Shown here: positions 1 through 11,736 of the stretch, piece by piece
How positions within the stretch are numbered: position 1 is the first letter of the stretch
How the letters are laid out: each line of letters starts with the position of its first letter
DNA from: Maratus speciosus
Lineage: Eukaryota; Arthropoda; Arachnida; Araneae; Salticidae
Assembly: GCA_963932465.1 (NCBI GenBank)
Contig: OZ010790.1
Coordinates: 350,015,087-350,079,086, forward strand
Direction: 5' to 3'
Length of the DNA: 64,000 nt
Made by a program: the position numbers and the translations under genes
Notes under the pieces: model-generated
Databases searched by the model: none
What the model saw: the letters and a program-made list of their open reading frames with translations, nothing else
Told to the model about the DNA's origin: nothing

Positions 1-1200
1 TCTATAAAATCTATTAATTTGTCCCACAATGATGTTATTAAAAACCTTCTTACTTAAATTTGAATACCAGTGTGGCATCGAATGAGTATTAAAATTAAAA
101 AAAATCCCGTTTATCAAAAAGCTTAATTAGTATATTGTTATCATTAATTAAAATGTCTAAATCCAAAAAATTAACATGTAAATTATCAACAGAAGCCTTA
201 TTTAATTTTAAACATGGAGGATAGATATCGTTAATCGATACCAAAAGTTTGTCATCGAATATTATTAAATCATCGATATACCTTAAAACTGAATAACTCT
301 TATTACTGTTTAAAACATAATTAAATTCATAATAAAAAAGAAACAGATTTGCAGCAGAACTCGAAAAATTAGTTCCCATACCGATACCACACACCTGGTA
401 GAAAAATGAGCTATTGAAAGTAATGAAATTATTAAGAAAACAGAAATTACATAAACTCAAGAAAAAATCTCTTTTAATTCCAAGCTCCTCCTCAATACAG
501 AACATATCAAAAATATTTTTTAGTGTATCATAAAGTAAATCTATAGGTATATTAGAAAAAAGGTTTTCAAAATCATAGGTATACAAATTTGTGGGCGTTA
601 TGGGCGTTTTTTTTAAATTTTATTTAAAACCTTATTACTATTGTCTATACACCAAAAATAGCTAGTATTTCTATATTTAAACTTCAAAAAACCATAGATG
701 CGCTTCAAAAACTCCTGTAACTTAACATTTAAACTTTTACCTATACCTCTTGAATTACATCATATAAATCTGTATTTAATAGGTGTCTTGTGAAATTTTG
801 GGGTCATAAACAGAAATGGAAAAGTATGAAGATTATTAATAGCAAAATTATATGAATACATTTTTCTAGCCTTCTTGGTGTATGCATTAAATTTGTTTAC
901 AACAACCTTGTGACTTAATTTACATTCCTTATAAAATTTACTATTATTTAACTCATTTTTAACTTTATCAATGTAAAAAAGCTTTCAAATAATTGCATAA
1001 TTTGAAGCCGCTTTGTCCACAGGTACTATTACAAAATTGTTATGTAAAAATTGAATATAATTTAAATCTTCTTTATTGAGACTATGATAAACATAATCCT
1101 TACTGTTCAAATAATTATTAACAAAAAACTCAAATTCCTTTAATATATGCCACTCCCATTCAAAAAAAGCTTCAAAGGGGGTGTTAAATCTGTAACATAA
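1..1200 (-). pseudogene. Naiad-like Penelope-like element (PLE), reverse transcriptase relic
   Basis: Reading the minus strand from about 1200 downward gives a nearly continuous RT-like protein. The segments in order are VIVPVDKAASNYAII near 1020-988, PKFHKTPIKYRFI near 800-763, TYDFENLFSNIP near 580-545, GIGMGTNFSSSAANLF near 385, and the catalytic LRYIDDLIIFDD near 290-255. The order and wording match the RT of Penelope-like elements, which prime at nicked target DNA. The longest open piece is 95-586. The protein is broken by a frameshift and a TAA near 605-625 and by an A/T homopolymer frameshift near 95-105; after the latter it continues in another frame to position 1, so the 3' part lies outside the window. 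Two in-frame TGA codons (985-987 and 760-762) sit where family members commonly have cysteine. The relic stops abruptly at a TA microsatellite. The GIY-YIG endonuclease is not visible. Calling it Naiad is inference from residue wording, the TGA codons and the microsatellite flank. Confidence 0.75.
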
Positions 1201-1321
1201 TATTATATATATATATATAATATATATATATATAGTATATATATAGCTAGTATTATTATATTATTATAGCTAGTATATATATAGCTAGTATTATAGCTAG
1301 TATATATATATATATATATAT
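1201..1321. repeat. TA-rich microsatellite with TAGCTAGTA units
   Basis: This is an almost pure A/T tract of (TA)n runs with interspersed TAGCTAGTATTATA-like units. It separates the truncated Penelope-like element on its left from a long-TIR DNA element on its right. The TIR of that element begins ACTAGC, so part of the repeat resembles the element's own end. Confidence 0.85.
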
Positions 1322-2256
1322 ACTAGCATTAAAAAATGCTCTGACGAGCACCAAAAAAGGCTAATATGTTTTTAAGTATGAAAAAGGGTTTGACAAGTGC
1401 TTCTAATTGAGCATGAAAAAGGACAAGAGTCCCTTCTTGGCTGCAGCTCACTGTCAATGCCAACTTTGAAAAAATCATATTTGCGCTTTTTCCATATAAA
1501 ATAAATTCGCGATACTTTAGTAAAACTTTCCGTCGTGCTTTACATGTTAACTGCACTGTTGCAGTGTTGTACTGCGCATGCGTCTGCAATGCAACTTTGT
1601 ACAGTGCACTGTGTACCATTATTTCTCCATAAATTATACTACACTGTACATTCCTATTATGCTTTTGATTTTTGAACCTCAGCGCACACTCACACTGTTC
1701 TTTTGTTCTTCCGTATTAATGGTGTATGCGTCTAATGTTTGTTTATAATTTACATGTATTGCTTTACTGCATAGTACATTGTACAGCCACAGCCACTTGC
1801 ATATATTTCAACAATCAATGAATGCATTATACTGTTATGCCTGCACATGTGGAATTCTTCCTGTGCAGAGTGCTGCAACAGTCTGCAATGCACTACAAAT
1901 CAGTTTTCTGTACAGTTCTACACTGCGGGCGTGCTTGGTGGTCCTGCATAAGTGTGATATTCTGCAGGAACTAAGGTTTTTGGTACTATGTCGCCTTACA
2001 TTCATGTTTAATCAGGCTGCGTCTTTACTGGCTGTGTCTTTATACTACACATTTTTATCGTAACTGTGACTGATTTTTTTATATGAAAAAAGCGCAAATA
2101 TGATTTTTTCAAAGTTGGCATTGACAGTGAGCTGCAGCCAAGAAGGGACTCTTGTCCTTTTTCATGCTCAATTAGAAGCACTTGTCAAACCCTTTTTCAT
2201 ACTTAAAAACATATTAGCCTTTTTTGGTGCTCGTCAGAGCATTTTTTAATGCTAGT
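1322..2256. mobile_element. Non-autonomous DNA transposon with about 180 bp terminal inverted repeats
   Basis: The left arm (1322-1503) reads ACTAGCATTAAAAAATGC at its end, and its reverse complement closes the element at 2077-2256. The arms match almost base for base, including the GCTCTGACGAGC palindrome just inside each end. The 570 bp interior has no recognisable protein; its short ORFs (1329-1619 minus, 1779-2063 plus) match nothing I know. It is rich in TGCACTGT, CTGTACAG and TGCAGT words, so it may carry scattered protein-binding repeats. I cannot see a clean target-site duplication, because the left flank is a TA microsatellite. The superfamily is unassigned. Confidence 0.75.
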
Positions 2257-3359
2257 CATTTAAATTTTTTGATAATTATATATTGAATATAAATAAACTT
2301 GAGTTGCTTTTAAATATTCCCAATGCTTTTTTCTTATTTCGCATAATAATGCACTATGTAACCAAGTAATGCGCACTTTTTTAAGAGGTTCAAGGTTTTT
2401 TAATCAAATTCACGTTATTTTTATTCATAATTTAATTTACTTGGGCTCCCTTAAATATAATTAATATAATTCCTTAAACTGATATTAGTTTTTGTTGCAT
2501 TAAAATATCTCAATTTGTTGATTCTCTCTAAACAAGTAAACCCTTTTGGTTTACAATGGAAGTCTACAGGAATTTGACGATATATCGCCAAGTTGGTGAC
2601 AAACTTGGTGGTATTTGGCGACAGAACAGGGTCCCGCCTATGGTAACCCCCTTTTAGGTATGGAGATGCATTAAATGCTGTTCTATAACCAATGAGATGC
2701 ATTTCATTCGAGCGTTGCCATTAAACAATTAACAAATAATCGCGATTTCTGTGACACATACGATAGCGTAATATATATATAGAGAGAGATATTATCGTGG
2801 AAATCGAAGGTTTAGGCCACATCGTATTGTTTAGCTAGACCGGTTATATTAACATCATTCTCATGTTTTGCTACAATTTCTTTTATTGAACAGTAATTCG
2901 TTTAAGCTTCTTACTACTGCTATCACTAAGCACTTTGTCATTCTTAGAAGCCATAATGAGAGCTAAAATTAGCGCAAACCTGAGTAAAAGTAAAACAAAA
3001 AGTTAATTTTTTTACAGTAATAAAGGTACACAAAGCACTCTGATATGCACACCTTACTCCAAAATTGACTGATAACAAGAGTTATGAGAGGGTTGCCAAC
3101 TAAACTATTCGGATGCCTTGGTCGTGAACCGAGATATTGCACGCCAACCGAGTCAAATTTTAATCGCGGAAGTTGGACATAAACCGAACTGGTTATAAAC
3201 AGAAGCGGTCGTGAACCGAGGTTCCTCTTATATTTTGACCTATAAGTTTGCAAGTATGGCATTATTTATATACTCAATGGCGATGATCATTAGGCATCTT
3301 GGCGATTTTGGCGATGAAACTCATCGATTTCAAAGTAACGTTCCGAAGTGTACTTGAAC
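2257..3359. other. A+T-rich intergenic DNA, no gene recognised
   Basis: No coding similarity is seen. It holds a GTCGTGAACCGAG word twice (near 3121 and 3209), TATCGCCAAGTTGG/TTTGGCGACA words (2582-2630) like those in the MITEs nearby, and a short TA/GA tract near 2771-2790. ORFs at 2451-2702 and 2969-3262 on the minus strand look like chance. Confidence 0.5.
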
Positions 3360-4410
3360 CGCCACAGATGTCATATACGCATTACGTTGACGAGATTTTT
3401 TTCTGACGCCAATGTCATATACGCATCGGGGTACTTACCTGGCGTCAAAGTTTTGTTATTTTGCTTGATATGGTAACCCGGATGTTGTTGTTTATTTATT
3501 AATAAATTGTTTATTTACTTTTATTTTCTTTTTTAAATTTATATAAATTGTTTTGTTCTATTGTTATTAATTAAACTTTTTAAATTTTATTGTGTCACAT
3601 AATTTTATTGTGTCATTTAAGGTGTCATATACGCCGCATATTGGCGCTATTTTTTTTGACGCAAATGTCATATACGCACCGGGTACTTAACTGGCGCCAA
3701 AGTGTCGTTATTAGTAACCCGGATATTGTTGTTTATGCTGTTGATGTTTTCGAAAATTGGCGTCAGAAAAAAATGGCGCCAATATTGAGCGTATATGACA
3801 TTTGTGCCACGAGGTTTTCGCCAAATTGGCGTCGGAAAAAATCGCGCCAATATTGAGCGTATATGACATCTGTGCCCAAGTTTTATTAGTAATATTATTA
3901 ATGTTTTACTAATTTATTTATTCTTCCGTTATTTAAAATAAAAATTATGTCAGTTTGTATCATTTGGCGAATAGTTTGGCGAAATTGGTTGAAGGGACAA
4001 TCAAGTAATACCGTATATTTTTGCTGTACATTTTCGACAATATCTCAAGCAAAAGTACCTAAAGTTAAATGGAATCCTAATTATTTAAGGCACAGATGTC
4101 ATATACACAACGGGTTTGGCGCGTTTTTTTTTTCTGACGCCAATTTGACGAAAACCTCGTTTTCGAATAGCAGTTACATATATATTTTTAAATAACTTTC
4201 TATTATTTTAAAAAGGAAATAACAATAAATAATGAAAAGTTTAATTAATAACTATAGGACAAAACAATTTATATAAATTAAAAAAATAAAATAAAAGTAA
4301 ATAAAAAAGTAATTAACAAATAAACAACAATAGCTCAGTTACCGTATCAGGCAAAATAACGCCATTATCGCGCCAGTTATGTACTCTGGTGCATATATGA
4401 TATCTCGTCC
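3360..4410. repeat. Inverted cluster of MITE-A copies (GATGTCATATACGC family)
   Basis: Copies of one MITE family are stacked here. A left fragment starts at 3360 (CACAGATGTCATATACGC). A two-ended copy runs 3621-3876, from GGTGTCATATACGCC to GCGTATATGACATCTGTGCC. Another end starts near 4088. Around them is a larger inverted repeat: 3387-3595 pairs with 4215-4410, sharing GAGTAC/GGGGTAC, TTGTTATTTTGCTTGATA and ATTTATATAAATTGTTTTGT. No transposase is visible. The cluster probably arose by repeated insertion or rearrangement of related short elements. Confidence 0.7.
3888..4012 (+). mobile_element. MITE-B fragment (right half)
   Basis: The stretch AAATAAAAATTATGTCA, then TTTGGCGAATAGTTTGGCGA, then a TCAAGTAATACC end matches the right half of the complete MITE-B copies at 13770-14067 and 54457-54740. 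The left half is missing, and a MITE-A copy ends 12 bases before it. Confidence 0.7.
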
Positions 4411-5260
4411 TTATTTAAAATAGATGGAATGCTATTTTTTAAGGTATGCTTAGTATGTGAAGTATTTATATTACTGCATACCTATCGCTTGTGTAAGTCA
4501 GGTTGTTATGATGATAATTAAAAAAAACCCTTACATTTAGCTCCTGAACAGAAGCTTGGGATTTACCCTTTTTTTTCCCCCTATCAACTCGTTTGTGCTC
4601 CATTGTGTCTATTACTCCAGTTCAAAATATTAATCAAGAAAGTTTATATGTATATTTATGAAAATTATGCATTATCTGCTTAGGTTGACGTCGGTTTAAA
4701 AAATACAAAAATCTATCAGTTGAATTTCAATTTTTATTGACTTATAAAAACAAAAGTAGAAGTGTTATCCTTTTTTTTAATTATTGTACTGCTTTTTAGG
4801 GAGTGGCAACACGAAAGAAATTATTGAATTAGAAAATTAAAAAATGAAAAGGAGAGATTGCTATAATTTTATGGAGACATTGTAAAAGACAAATTCGATT
4901 TTCTCAGCGACCGTCAAACATACAAAGATGAAAAAAAAATCTATTTTAAATTTGAACAAGATGATCAAAATAAAACAAAAAAGAAGTTAATCCACTCACT
5001 GGAACGTTAGCTACTCTTTGTTGAATTTTGTGTCTTCATTTTTTCGTTTAAGGTTAAATAAAAAACTACTGAAAGCTACAGTAATTTTTTAAATGCCATC
5101 AGTTTATTCGTCTCGTCGAATTCTATCTTTCAAAAGAAAAATCATTGCCGTATGTCAACTGGTTCGCCAGAAATTTAAGAAAGTCGTTTGCATTTTCTAT
5201 TTCTTAATCATATTATAGCTTAACTCTGCCGCGTTTGCTATGATATATATATGTGTGTTG
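4411..5260. other. A+T-rich intergenic DNA, nothing recognised
   Basis: I see no ORF of interest, no tandem array and no inverted repeat beyond homopolymer runs. Confidence 0.5.
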
Positions 5261-6201
5261 CATTATAGCAACATTGGATTGGCTTTATCGTTGAAAATGC
5301 CGTACTGGCTGTCACGATAGTAGTTGTGGATCACATGCAGCGATGATGGCGTAAAAGAAGTGGTCAGAACAGATAATTCGAATCTGTTATATAAGTAGAA
5401 CGAATTGTTGAAATGCAGCTGTCGAGTGAAAACAATGGAATGCATAGTTCCGTGAAGTTTCCCCAGAAGAAATTGAAAACAACTCATTATCAACTAAGCA
5501 TTTTATTAGAACATCTGACAAAAAGTGCAGTTTCCACCAAGATAATTAGCCATCGCTCCGTAGTAGTAATTAGGTTTAAACAAAGTTCCAGATAATCGAA
5601 TAACAGGACGGTGACCAGGGGATGGATAAAAACTAGAAATACGACTCAAATCTGCTGAAACACAGCGAGTATCAACTTTTTGTTCCTCACGTGTAAGGAT
5701 ACAAATATGACGTAGATCGCGCTCTCAACCAATTAATAATTAAGAATGTCACGTCATATAAAGAGTGCGAACAGAACTAGCGGGTGAATTTGAAGGAAAA
5801 AATGATAACATCATAAATGCGCGAGAAAGTAAAAATGGAAGCTAAAAGAATAATCTCGAAAGAAAAAAGCGCGGGAATGGAACATTTAATTTAAGAATAC
5901 TAAAAGCGTAATATTAAAGCGATTAAGACAAGTGAGACATTAAATTAAAGGGAATTTAACAGAGTTAACGATAGAGATTATTTAAGGATAAGGATTTAGT
6001 GAATATAAAGTAGTAATTTAGAATAAGATAAGGGAATCGCGGAATTAGATCTAATAATGTAACATATATATATATATATATAAGATGTATTGAATGAATT
6101 ATGAATAGAATTTAATTCAAACTTAACAATCATTAAAGAAATTTTGATACATTAAAGTCCAACGGAAGACGGATGTAATTAAAAAAAAAAAAAAAAAAAA
6201 A
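5261..6201 (+). repeat. Possible retroelement 3' region ending in poly(A)
   Basis: This stretch is less A+T-rich than its surroundings from 5270 to 5780. It ends at a run of 21 A (6181-6201) preceded by CCAACGGAAGACGG. The last 110 bases (6085-6180) recur at 26665-26758, where they also end in an A-rich run. A dispersed repeat ending in poly(A) suggests the 3' end of a LINE- or SINE-like element. No reverse transcriptase is seen upstream, and the short ORFs 5263-5493 and 5413-5595 are not recognised. Confidence 0.4.
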
Positions 6202-7044
6202 CTGAGAAAACTTTAGAAGTGGTTGTCCACGGAGCAACAAATACATGAAACCAGTATCACTAACTCTAACAATAATGAAGGTATTTTAACTAAACTCTTA
6301 ATAGATTCACCTTGCATTATTTGAAATGTAATTGCATAATGAAAAAGCATTGTAGTTACACTGTAATGCGAGCGATGACAACAAATTTAACATGAATAAT
6401 ATTCTAAAATGTGGAGCATCTAGTTCACCAATGTTAGATTTTGTTGATACCGATGAAAACTATTTATCGCGATTTCTTTGCATTATACGCAGAAAAATAA
6501 TTTTGTTAAAGTTTGATTTTTTTTTCATTATTGTTAAAATTATGAATATAAACACCATTTCAACTTGGTTAAAATTAAAGACTACTTTTTTCAGCGTGAT
6601 GTAGCACTTTTAAATGTTTATCATATCTATTTTAGGATCGCCCTGTATAAATTATTTAGATATATTTAAATTTATGTATAAGTCAGTTTTCTGGATAATT
6701 TTACTTACACAAATCTCCAATTTTTTTGATCGATTTTTGTCTAAGGTAATATACACAAGTCTTAGAACAAGAGTAAAATTACTGGCTAATTTAAACATTT
6801 ATCAGACCATACTCTACGCATTTTTTTTTTCAACTTCTTCCTGCAGTTTATCTTTATACAGACGTATTTTTTTAATTCCGTAATACGTGTTTTTTTCTTT
6901 TGTAATACTCTAAAAATGGGACAATAAATAAAAATATTATATCACGTGTGATTGTTTATATAAGCCAATAGAAATCTAGACACGCTTCCGATGATTTCGC
7001 CTTCGAAATTGATGTTATTCTAATTAATTAGAGTGCGGTTTTCA
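6202..7044. other. A+T-rich intergenic DNA
   Basis: Only short chance ORFs occur (6392-6604, 6614-6883). No motif or repeat is recognised. Confidence 0.5.
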
Positions 7045-7100
7045 TATATAATAAACGGTCAAGTGCGAGTATTACTCGCGCTCAGAAGGCTACGTACAAT
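7045..7100 (+). repeat. Left end of a dispersed arthropod-type repeat
   Basis: The words AACGGTCAAGTGCGAGTAT and ACTCGCGCTCAGAAGG resemble one end of a repeat I remember as common in arthropod genomes. The partner end, with its TACGGAACCCTAAAA tail, lies at 8871-8957. The pairing is inference. Confidence 0.4.
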
Positions 7101-8001
7101 AAAAATATTAATTATTAAGTGTATTAATAAAAAAAATCATTACCAAAAGAAAAATAAGGCTTTGTAAAAAACTATACAACGTAGAGTTTGGTATAGCTGT
7201 ATATATACTGGAAAAGTACGAATGAGTATCCCGTAAAAGTTCAATGAGATATAAAGACTAAATATAATATCAAATATTGCTATTCTGTATAAATCTTATT
7301 TAAATCTTATCCTGATCTGTTTATGATGAATTTAATTCTGCACTGATAATAAAATAAGTGCACATTTTAAAACTTCATTTGCCATTTCAGAAAATTCAAT
7401 TCAGTGTCATAATAATCTTTTATTTTTACAGTGTGGCTAAAACAAAACACCAGTTCAAAGTTTAAACTTGGCATTTTGCTAAGCGCTTTTCGAAAGGAGA
7501 TCGCAAAAAGCAACGCCGCCTTGGTCCGTGCCATGTGTTTCCAGATGGGTTTTTAACTAACTTTTAAAAATTTGTAACTAATTCTAACTAAAGATGTGTA
7601 ATTAACTTTTAAAGTATTAAGATATCTACTCAATGCAAATTAGTAAAGAATCTCATAGTGTTTATGTGATTAATTCTAATTAAATTCGACTATTTTGAAC
7701 ACTTTGACGTTTCTTGCTTTTATACTACTACTGGACATTGTATTACACAAATGTATCATTAAAAGTTGTTATCTAGGCTTTAAAAGCCGATGGTGCATGG
7801 AGTACGCCACCCCGTCATTGTGTATGTCCAAACCGTCAGTGTCATTAAGGGTTAATATCTTGGCTATTACTGACGATTTTTTTTTTCAAAAATTATTATC
7901 AACAATACTTTTATACTTCTGCTGCGATAGGTACCTCCAGCGCTCCTCAACACCTTTGCTGAATGCCTGCAAATCGAAATTTAATTACACCATAAAATAT
8001 A
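7101..8001. other. Interior of a possible dispersed repeat, no gene
   Basis: A+T-rich, with no recognised coding region. An ATCGAAATTT word at 7973-7982 recurs at 8448-8457, flanking the MITE-D insertion; it could be part of a target duplication or coincidence. Confidence 0.4.
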
Positions 8002-8449
8002 ATAAATAAAGACACAATACTGCTTAATGGTACATAAAAGAGGAACATTAATAAGTTAAAAGTTAATTTCTACGTTTCTAGCTATTTCTTCAGCCGTCTT
8101 CAGGAAAATATGATGGTAAAAAGGCTCAAAGTTCAGAGACGAAAGCTTCCTGTGCAAGAGAAAATTAGACGAAATTTGACCAATGATTTGAATACAAAAA
8201 TGTAGTGTTGCCATCTAATGAAAGTAAATAATTATTAATGAACTGAGATCAGATCAATCAAAAAGGTCGATTTAAGAAACCACGAGTGCCGCCATTTACA
8301 CATGAGGGAAGTCAAAAAGGTCGATTTAAGAAACCACGAGTGCCGCCATCTACACATGAGGGACGTTTAAAAGATCGATTTAAGAAACCACGAGTGCCGT
8401 TAAACTTCCTCTTTTTTGTACCATTAAGCAATATTGTGTCTTTATTTAT
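8002..8449. mobile_element. MITE-D with internal 54-bp minisatellite
   Basis: The terminal inverted repeats are about 40 bp. The left end starts ATAAATAAAGACACAATA (8002), and the right end is its reverse complement ending at 8449. Both then share GCTTAATGGTAC and an AGAGGAA word. Between the arms lies a 54-bp tandem repeat (8261-8400). There is no coding capacity. The terminal sequence does not belong to the GGTAC group described elsewhere in the window. Confidence 0.75.
8261..8400. repeat. 54-bp minisatellite, 2.6 units
   Basis: Units start at 8261, 8315 and 8369, exactly 54 bp apart. The conserved core is GGTCGATTTAAGAAACCACG followed by AGTGCCGCCAT. The third unit is cut short at 8400, where the right arm of MITE-D begins. 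Confidence 0.9.
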
Positions 8450-8559
8450 CGAAATTTGTATGTAACGGAAAAATGCGGTTTTCTCAAAACCTATGTTATC
8501 TACGGTAATCGCTTTAATTTTTCTGCAAGTTTTAAATTAACGTCTACTAAATGTAATTT

Positions 8560-8957
8560 TTTCATAATTTTAATTTCAGTAGATTCGGTTATAGATGGGG
8601 GGGGGGGACATATTTTTGCGCTATATTTTCGACAATATCTCTGAAATTATAATACCTAAAATTAAAGAAATGTATTTTTAAGTTCAGCGTAATGAAAGCT
8701 TTCTCACGACACCCCACACGTTATACAAAGAAAATATTTTTTTTTTCAAGTTACGTAATTATGCCCCCTACATTATTCTTAAAAATATTTGTAAATTTTT
8801 AATAATCTGTAAATATGTGGGTCAGTAGTCTTTATTACCTCCCCCAATTTGACCTTTCTATGTTATATATTTTACGAGTAAAATGGCTGTGATAGACAGA
8901 CACAGGAGTGATCTTATAATGGTTCCGTTTTTACTTTTTAAGTACGGAACCCTAAAA
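8560..8957 (+). repeat. Right end of a dispersed arthropod-type repeat with terminal hairpin
   Basis: The end contains GATAGACAGACACAGGAGTG followed by a stem-loop (8922-8952, GGTTCCGT pairing with ACGGAACC), then CCTAAAA. A similar internal segment, TTTTCGACAATATCTC...TACCTAAA, occurs again at 4027-4060. I recall this GTACGGAACCCTAAAA ending from arthropod repeats, but I cannot assign the class from sequence alone. Confidence 0.5.
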
Positions 8958-9404
8958 ATTAAAAGATTTTGTGAAAATTGCGTTAAAATGTTTGGTAATA
9001 CTTTTATTTGATCTAAAACATCTACTATGCAGCTAATTGAGTTTCAAGAAAAGAATTCAGGAAAAAATAATAAAAGTTGTTTGCTAAATATCCACTTACT
9101 ATTACTAAAAATCCCCTTTAAGACGATTTCAGTGTTACCTTAAACTCTATGTACACAAACGGTTACTATATCTTATTTCCTTTCAATTTTTATACTACAG
9201 CTAATTTTTACACTATGCAGTTAATTTTCATACTATACCTATATCTTATAGCTAAATATTTTTAAACTTTATATGCAGTAGAAAATTTTTCTATAATTTA
9301 TATTAAATTAAAAATAAACTCATACAACCACTGTTTTAGATTATGTTAGTCTCTTTTCAGAAAAACTTTATGACGTAAATGACATCATTTTCACATGATC
9401 ATTA
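8958..9404. other. A+T-rich DNA before the inverted duplication
   Basis: Nothing recognised. Confidence 0.5.
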
Positions 9405-11736
9405 TTGCCGAAACGTCAGTGAAGGCTTACTGTGGAGACACGAAAAGTTTTGGTTTCCGTTAGTCTGTCTGTCTGTTCCGCGATAACTGCCCCAAAAAGC
9501 ATCCGATCGGCTTGAAATTCCCTGGGCATGTTGATGAGCTCCCTGGATTTAGCTGTATAGTTTTGGGTTAAATTTGGTTCATTCGTTCGGAATATACACA
9601 ACATTTTATTTTGTGATATAATGCTTTTCTATGGGAAGTCAGACGATTTTCAAATTTTCATTTGTTGAAAGAAATCGCTCATATGAATAATAGATTTAAA
9701 TGGTAAATTTTGGATGCTGAAATTTTTAAATAAGAGTATTAAATTATTCTTATTAGTTTGCAATTTTGTCAAAACATTTGTCAGAGCTTTTGAATTAGGT
9801 GTATAACTTATGATAGAATTTTATACATGTGTTCGAATAATATAAAACATTTTATTTTATGAATTTACTTATATTTCATTTTTTCTTTTAACCGTTGCGT
9901 AGCAACAGCATCTCATCTAAAAATATCATAAATGTGAAAGTATGTATCGTTTTTTGAAGTGAAATCAAAGCAAAAAGAATGAATTAATGAATGCCTTTGT
10001 ATAGATATTTGCATATAGATTTATTTAAACGCAGAAATGAAAATAGTATTTATATACTATATAGAATAACATTTACATTTATTTATTCAACTATTTGATT
10101 ATAAATGAAAAAATTCGTTATTTTCATACAGAATAAACTGACATTATTCTGTTAAATTTTATAAACTTTATTGTTGCCAAAAAAAATGAATAACAATTTC
10201 TCCCAAAGAGTTAATTTTAATTTGTAAGATTTTCACGTGCAAAAGAAAAATGGAATAAGCAAATAAAAAAAAGAAAAAGGATATATAGGACAGGAATGAA
10301 TACATATAAACATTTCACACCAAATACCACCTAAAATAGTTTTTGTAGCAGTATTTTCCCAGCACTACGAAGAAAGACTCCTCGATTTACACGATTTTAC
10401 TTGGCCTTCCTTTTCTCATTCTTTGCGATTTCATTTTCGCAATTGCGTGCATTAATTGGCACAAAATTTTACATTTTTATGACTGACATATATGTAAGGC
10501 CATACAAATAAGAAATTCCGTATTGTCTCCTATAAAATGTGATAAAGTGTTGGTTAATCATATATGTTTTTATTAAGAGGAGCAGAGCTGCCAAGCCTCC
10601 GGCGTTCTGGATACCAGTATTTTAATACAGAAAATGTTACTTTATTTAATTAAAACGTTTGCGCGATTTAAAAGAACATTTTCTCTAAGATAATAGTGAT
10701 GTGCAAAAAGCTTGAGACTTGGTATGTCTGGTGGGGAGTGAAATGTTTTACTTAATGCATTTATCTCTATTTTAATGCTACGTGAACAACGTCCGTGTAA
10801 CAGCTTGTAGAGTGTAAAATAAATTAAATTATTAAAATAATCCTTATTACGAAAAATGAAACAGAAAGTCCGGCTAAGGGAAATGAAATGTTAGTTAACC
10901 TTTCGTAATTTGACCTGAACATAGGTTTGCGTCAAATTTCAACGGTATTTGTAACATCACGATTTTAAATTAAATGTAGATACTATTAAAAGAAAATCAC
11001 AAAAATACTTAAAGGCGCCAAATCATGTTCATCTATTTAACGATGATAAATTATTAACTGTTAGGTTTAGAAGCCCCCCTACTTTAGGGTGATTTTAGTA
11101 AGTTAATGCTATCGAGTACATTTTTTGATATTTAGATTAGATCTTAGATATAAATATTGCAGAATGGTAAACAAAATTATTTTTTTATAAACAAAATTTA
11201 TAAAGGTATTAGATTTCTAAATTAGATGTTTCAGTTTACATTTCCAAAAGTTCTTTATCCATTAGATACAGGTATTTGTGGTTAGCAGGCAAGTAAATAC
11301 TGCTGTATGGATATTAGGATAACGTAAAATGCTTGACCGAATTATTGCTTATCCTTATAAATCGCAGTGTAAAAAGAAATCTAAGATATAGGGTAATCAT
11401 TAACTCAATCAGTAGAAAATTACAAATGCAAAATAAATTACACAACGGGGGATTCAGGGGGGCAGAGCCCCCCTGAAGAAATTTGCTTTATTATATAAAA
11501 ATTACTAGAATAAGTAGCTCGTGAGAATTTCAGAATATCCTTACATAACAACGTGTTTAATTTAACGCTTTTAATGTCTGAAACCATCGAAATATATTTT
11601 TCCTTTTATAAATGTTTTTGTAATTTAAATAGTTTAAATTTTGTTTTTGTAGAAAGATTAATATTACGCAAAGTTTGATAAAAACAATGAGTTGCAGAGA
11701 TGACGTTGAGGCTCTTGATCTGCAGATTTACTAGTT
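9405..11736 (+). repeat. 2.33 kb inverted duplication, left arm
   Basis: This block recurs in reverse complement at 17077-19409. It starts TTGCCGAAACGTCAGTGAAG and ends GCAGATTTACTAGTT; the flanks differ immediately outside. Sampled stretches differ at only about one or two bases per hundred, so the copies are young or gene-converted. Landmarks shared by both are a GTCTGTCTGTCTGTTCCGCG word near 9465, a GTTGCGTAGCAACAGC palindrome near 9898, and a GGGGGGCAGAGCCCCCC hairpin near 11457. No protein is recognised; the conserved 62-aa ORF at 9416-9604 simply mirrors the one at 19210-19398. Whether this is a non-coding transposon or a segmental inversion-duplication cannot be settled from one window. 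Confidence 0.85.

Noticed and set aside
5263..5595. Overlapping opposite-strand ORFs as a host gene
   Set aside because: No domain or splice context; the region is better explained as part of a repeat with a poly(A) end at 6201.
8261..8400. CRISPR-like array
   Set aside because: The 54 bp units are adjacent with no variable spacers and lie inside MITE-D; this is a minisatellite in a eukaryotic context.
9405..11736. Helitron identity for the 2.33 kb block
   Set aside because: It ends TTTACTAG before TT, but there is no TC start, only a loop-free ATCTGCAGAT palindrome, and the opposite end fits no Helitron rule.
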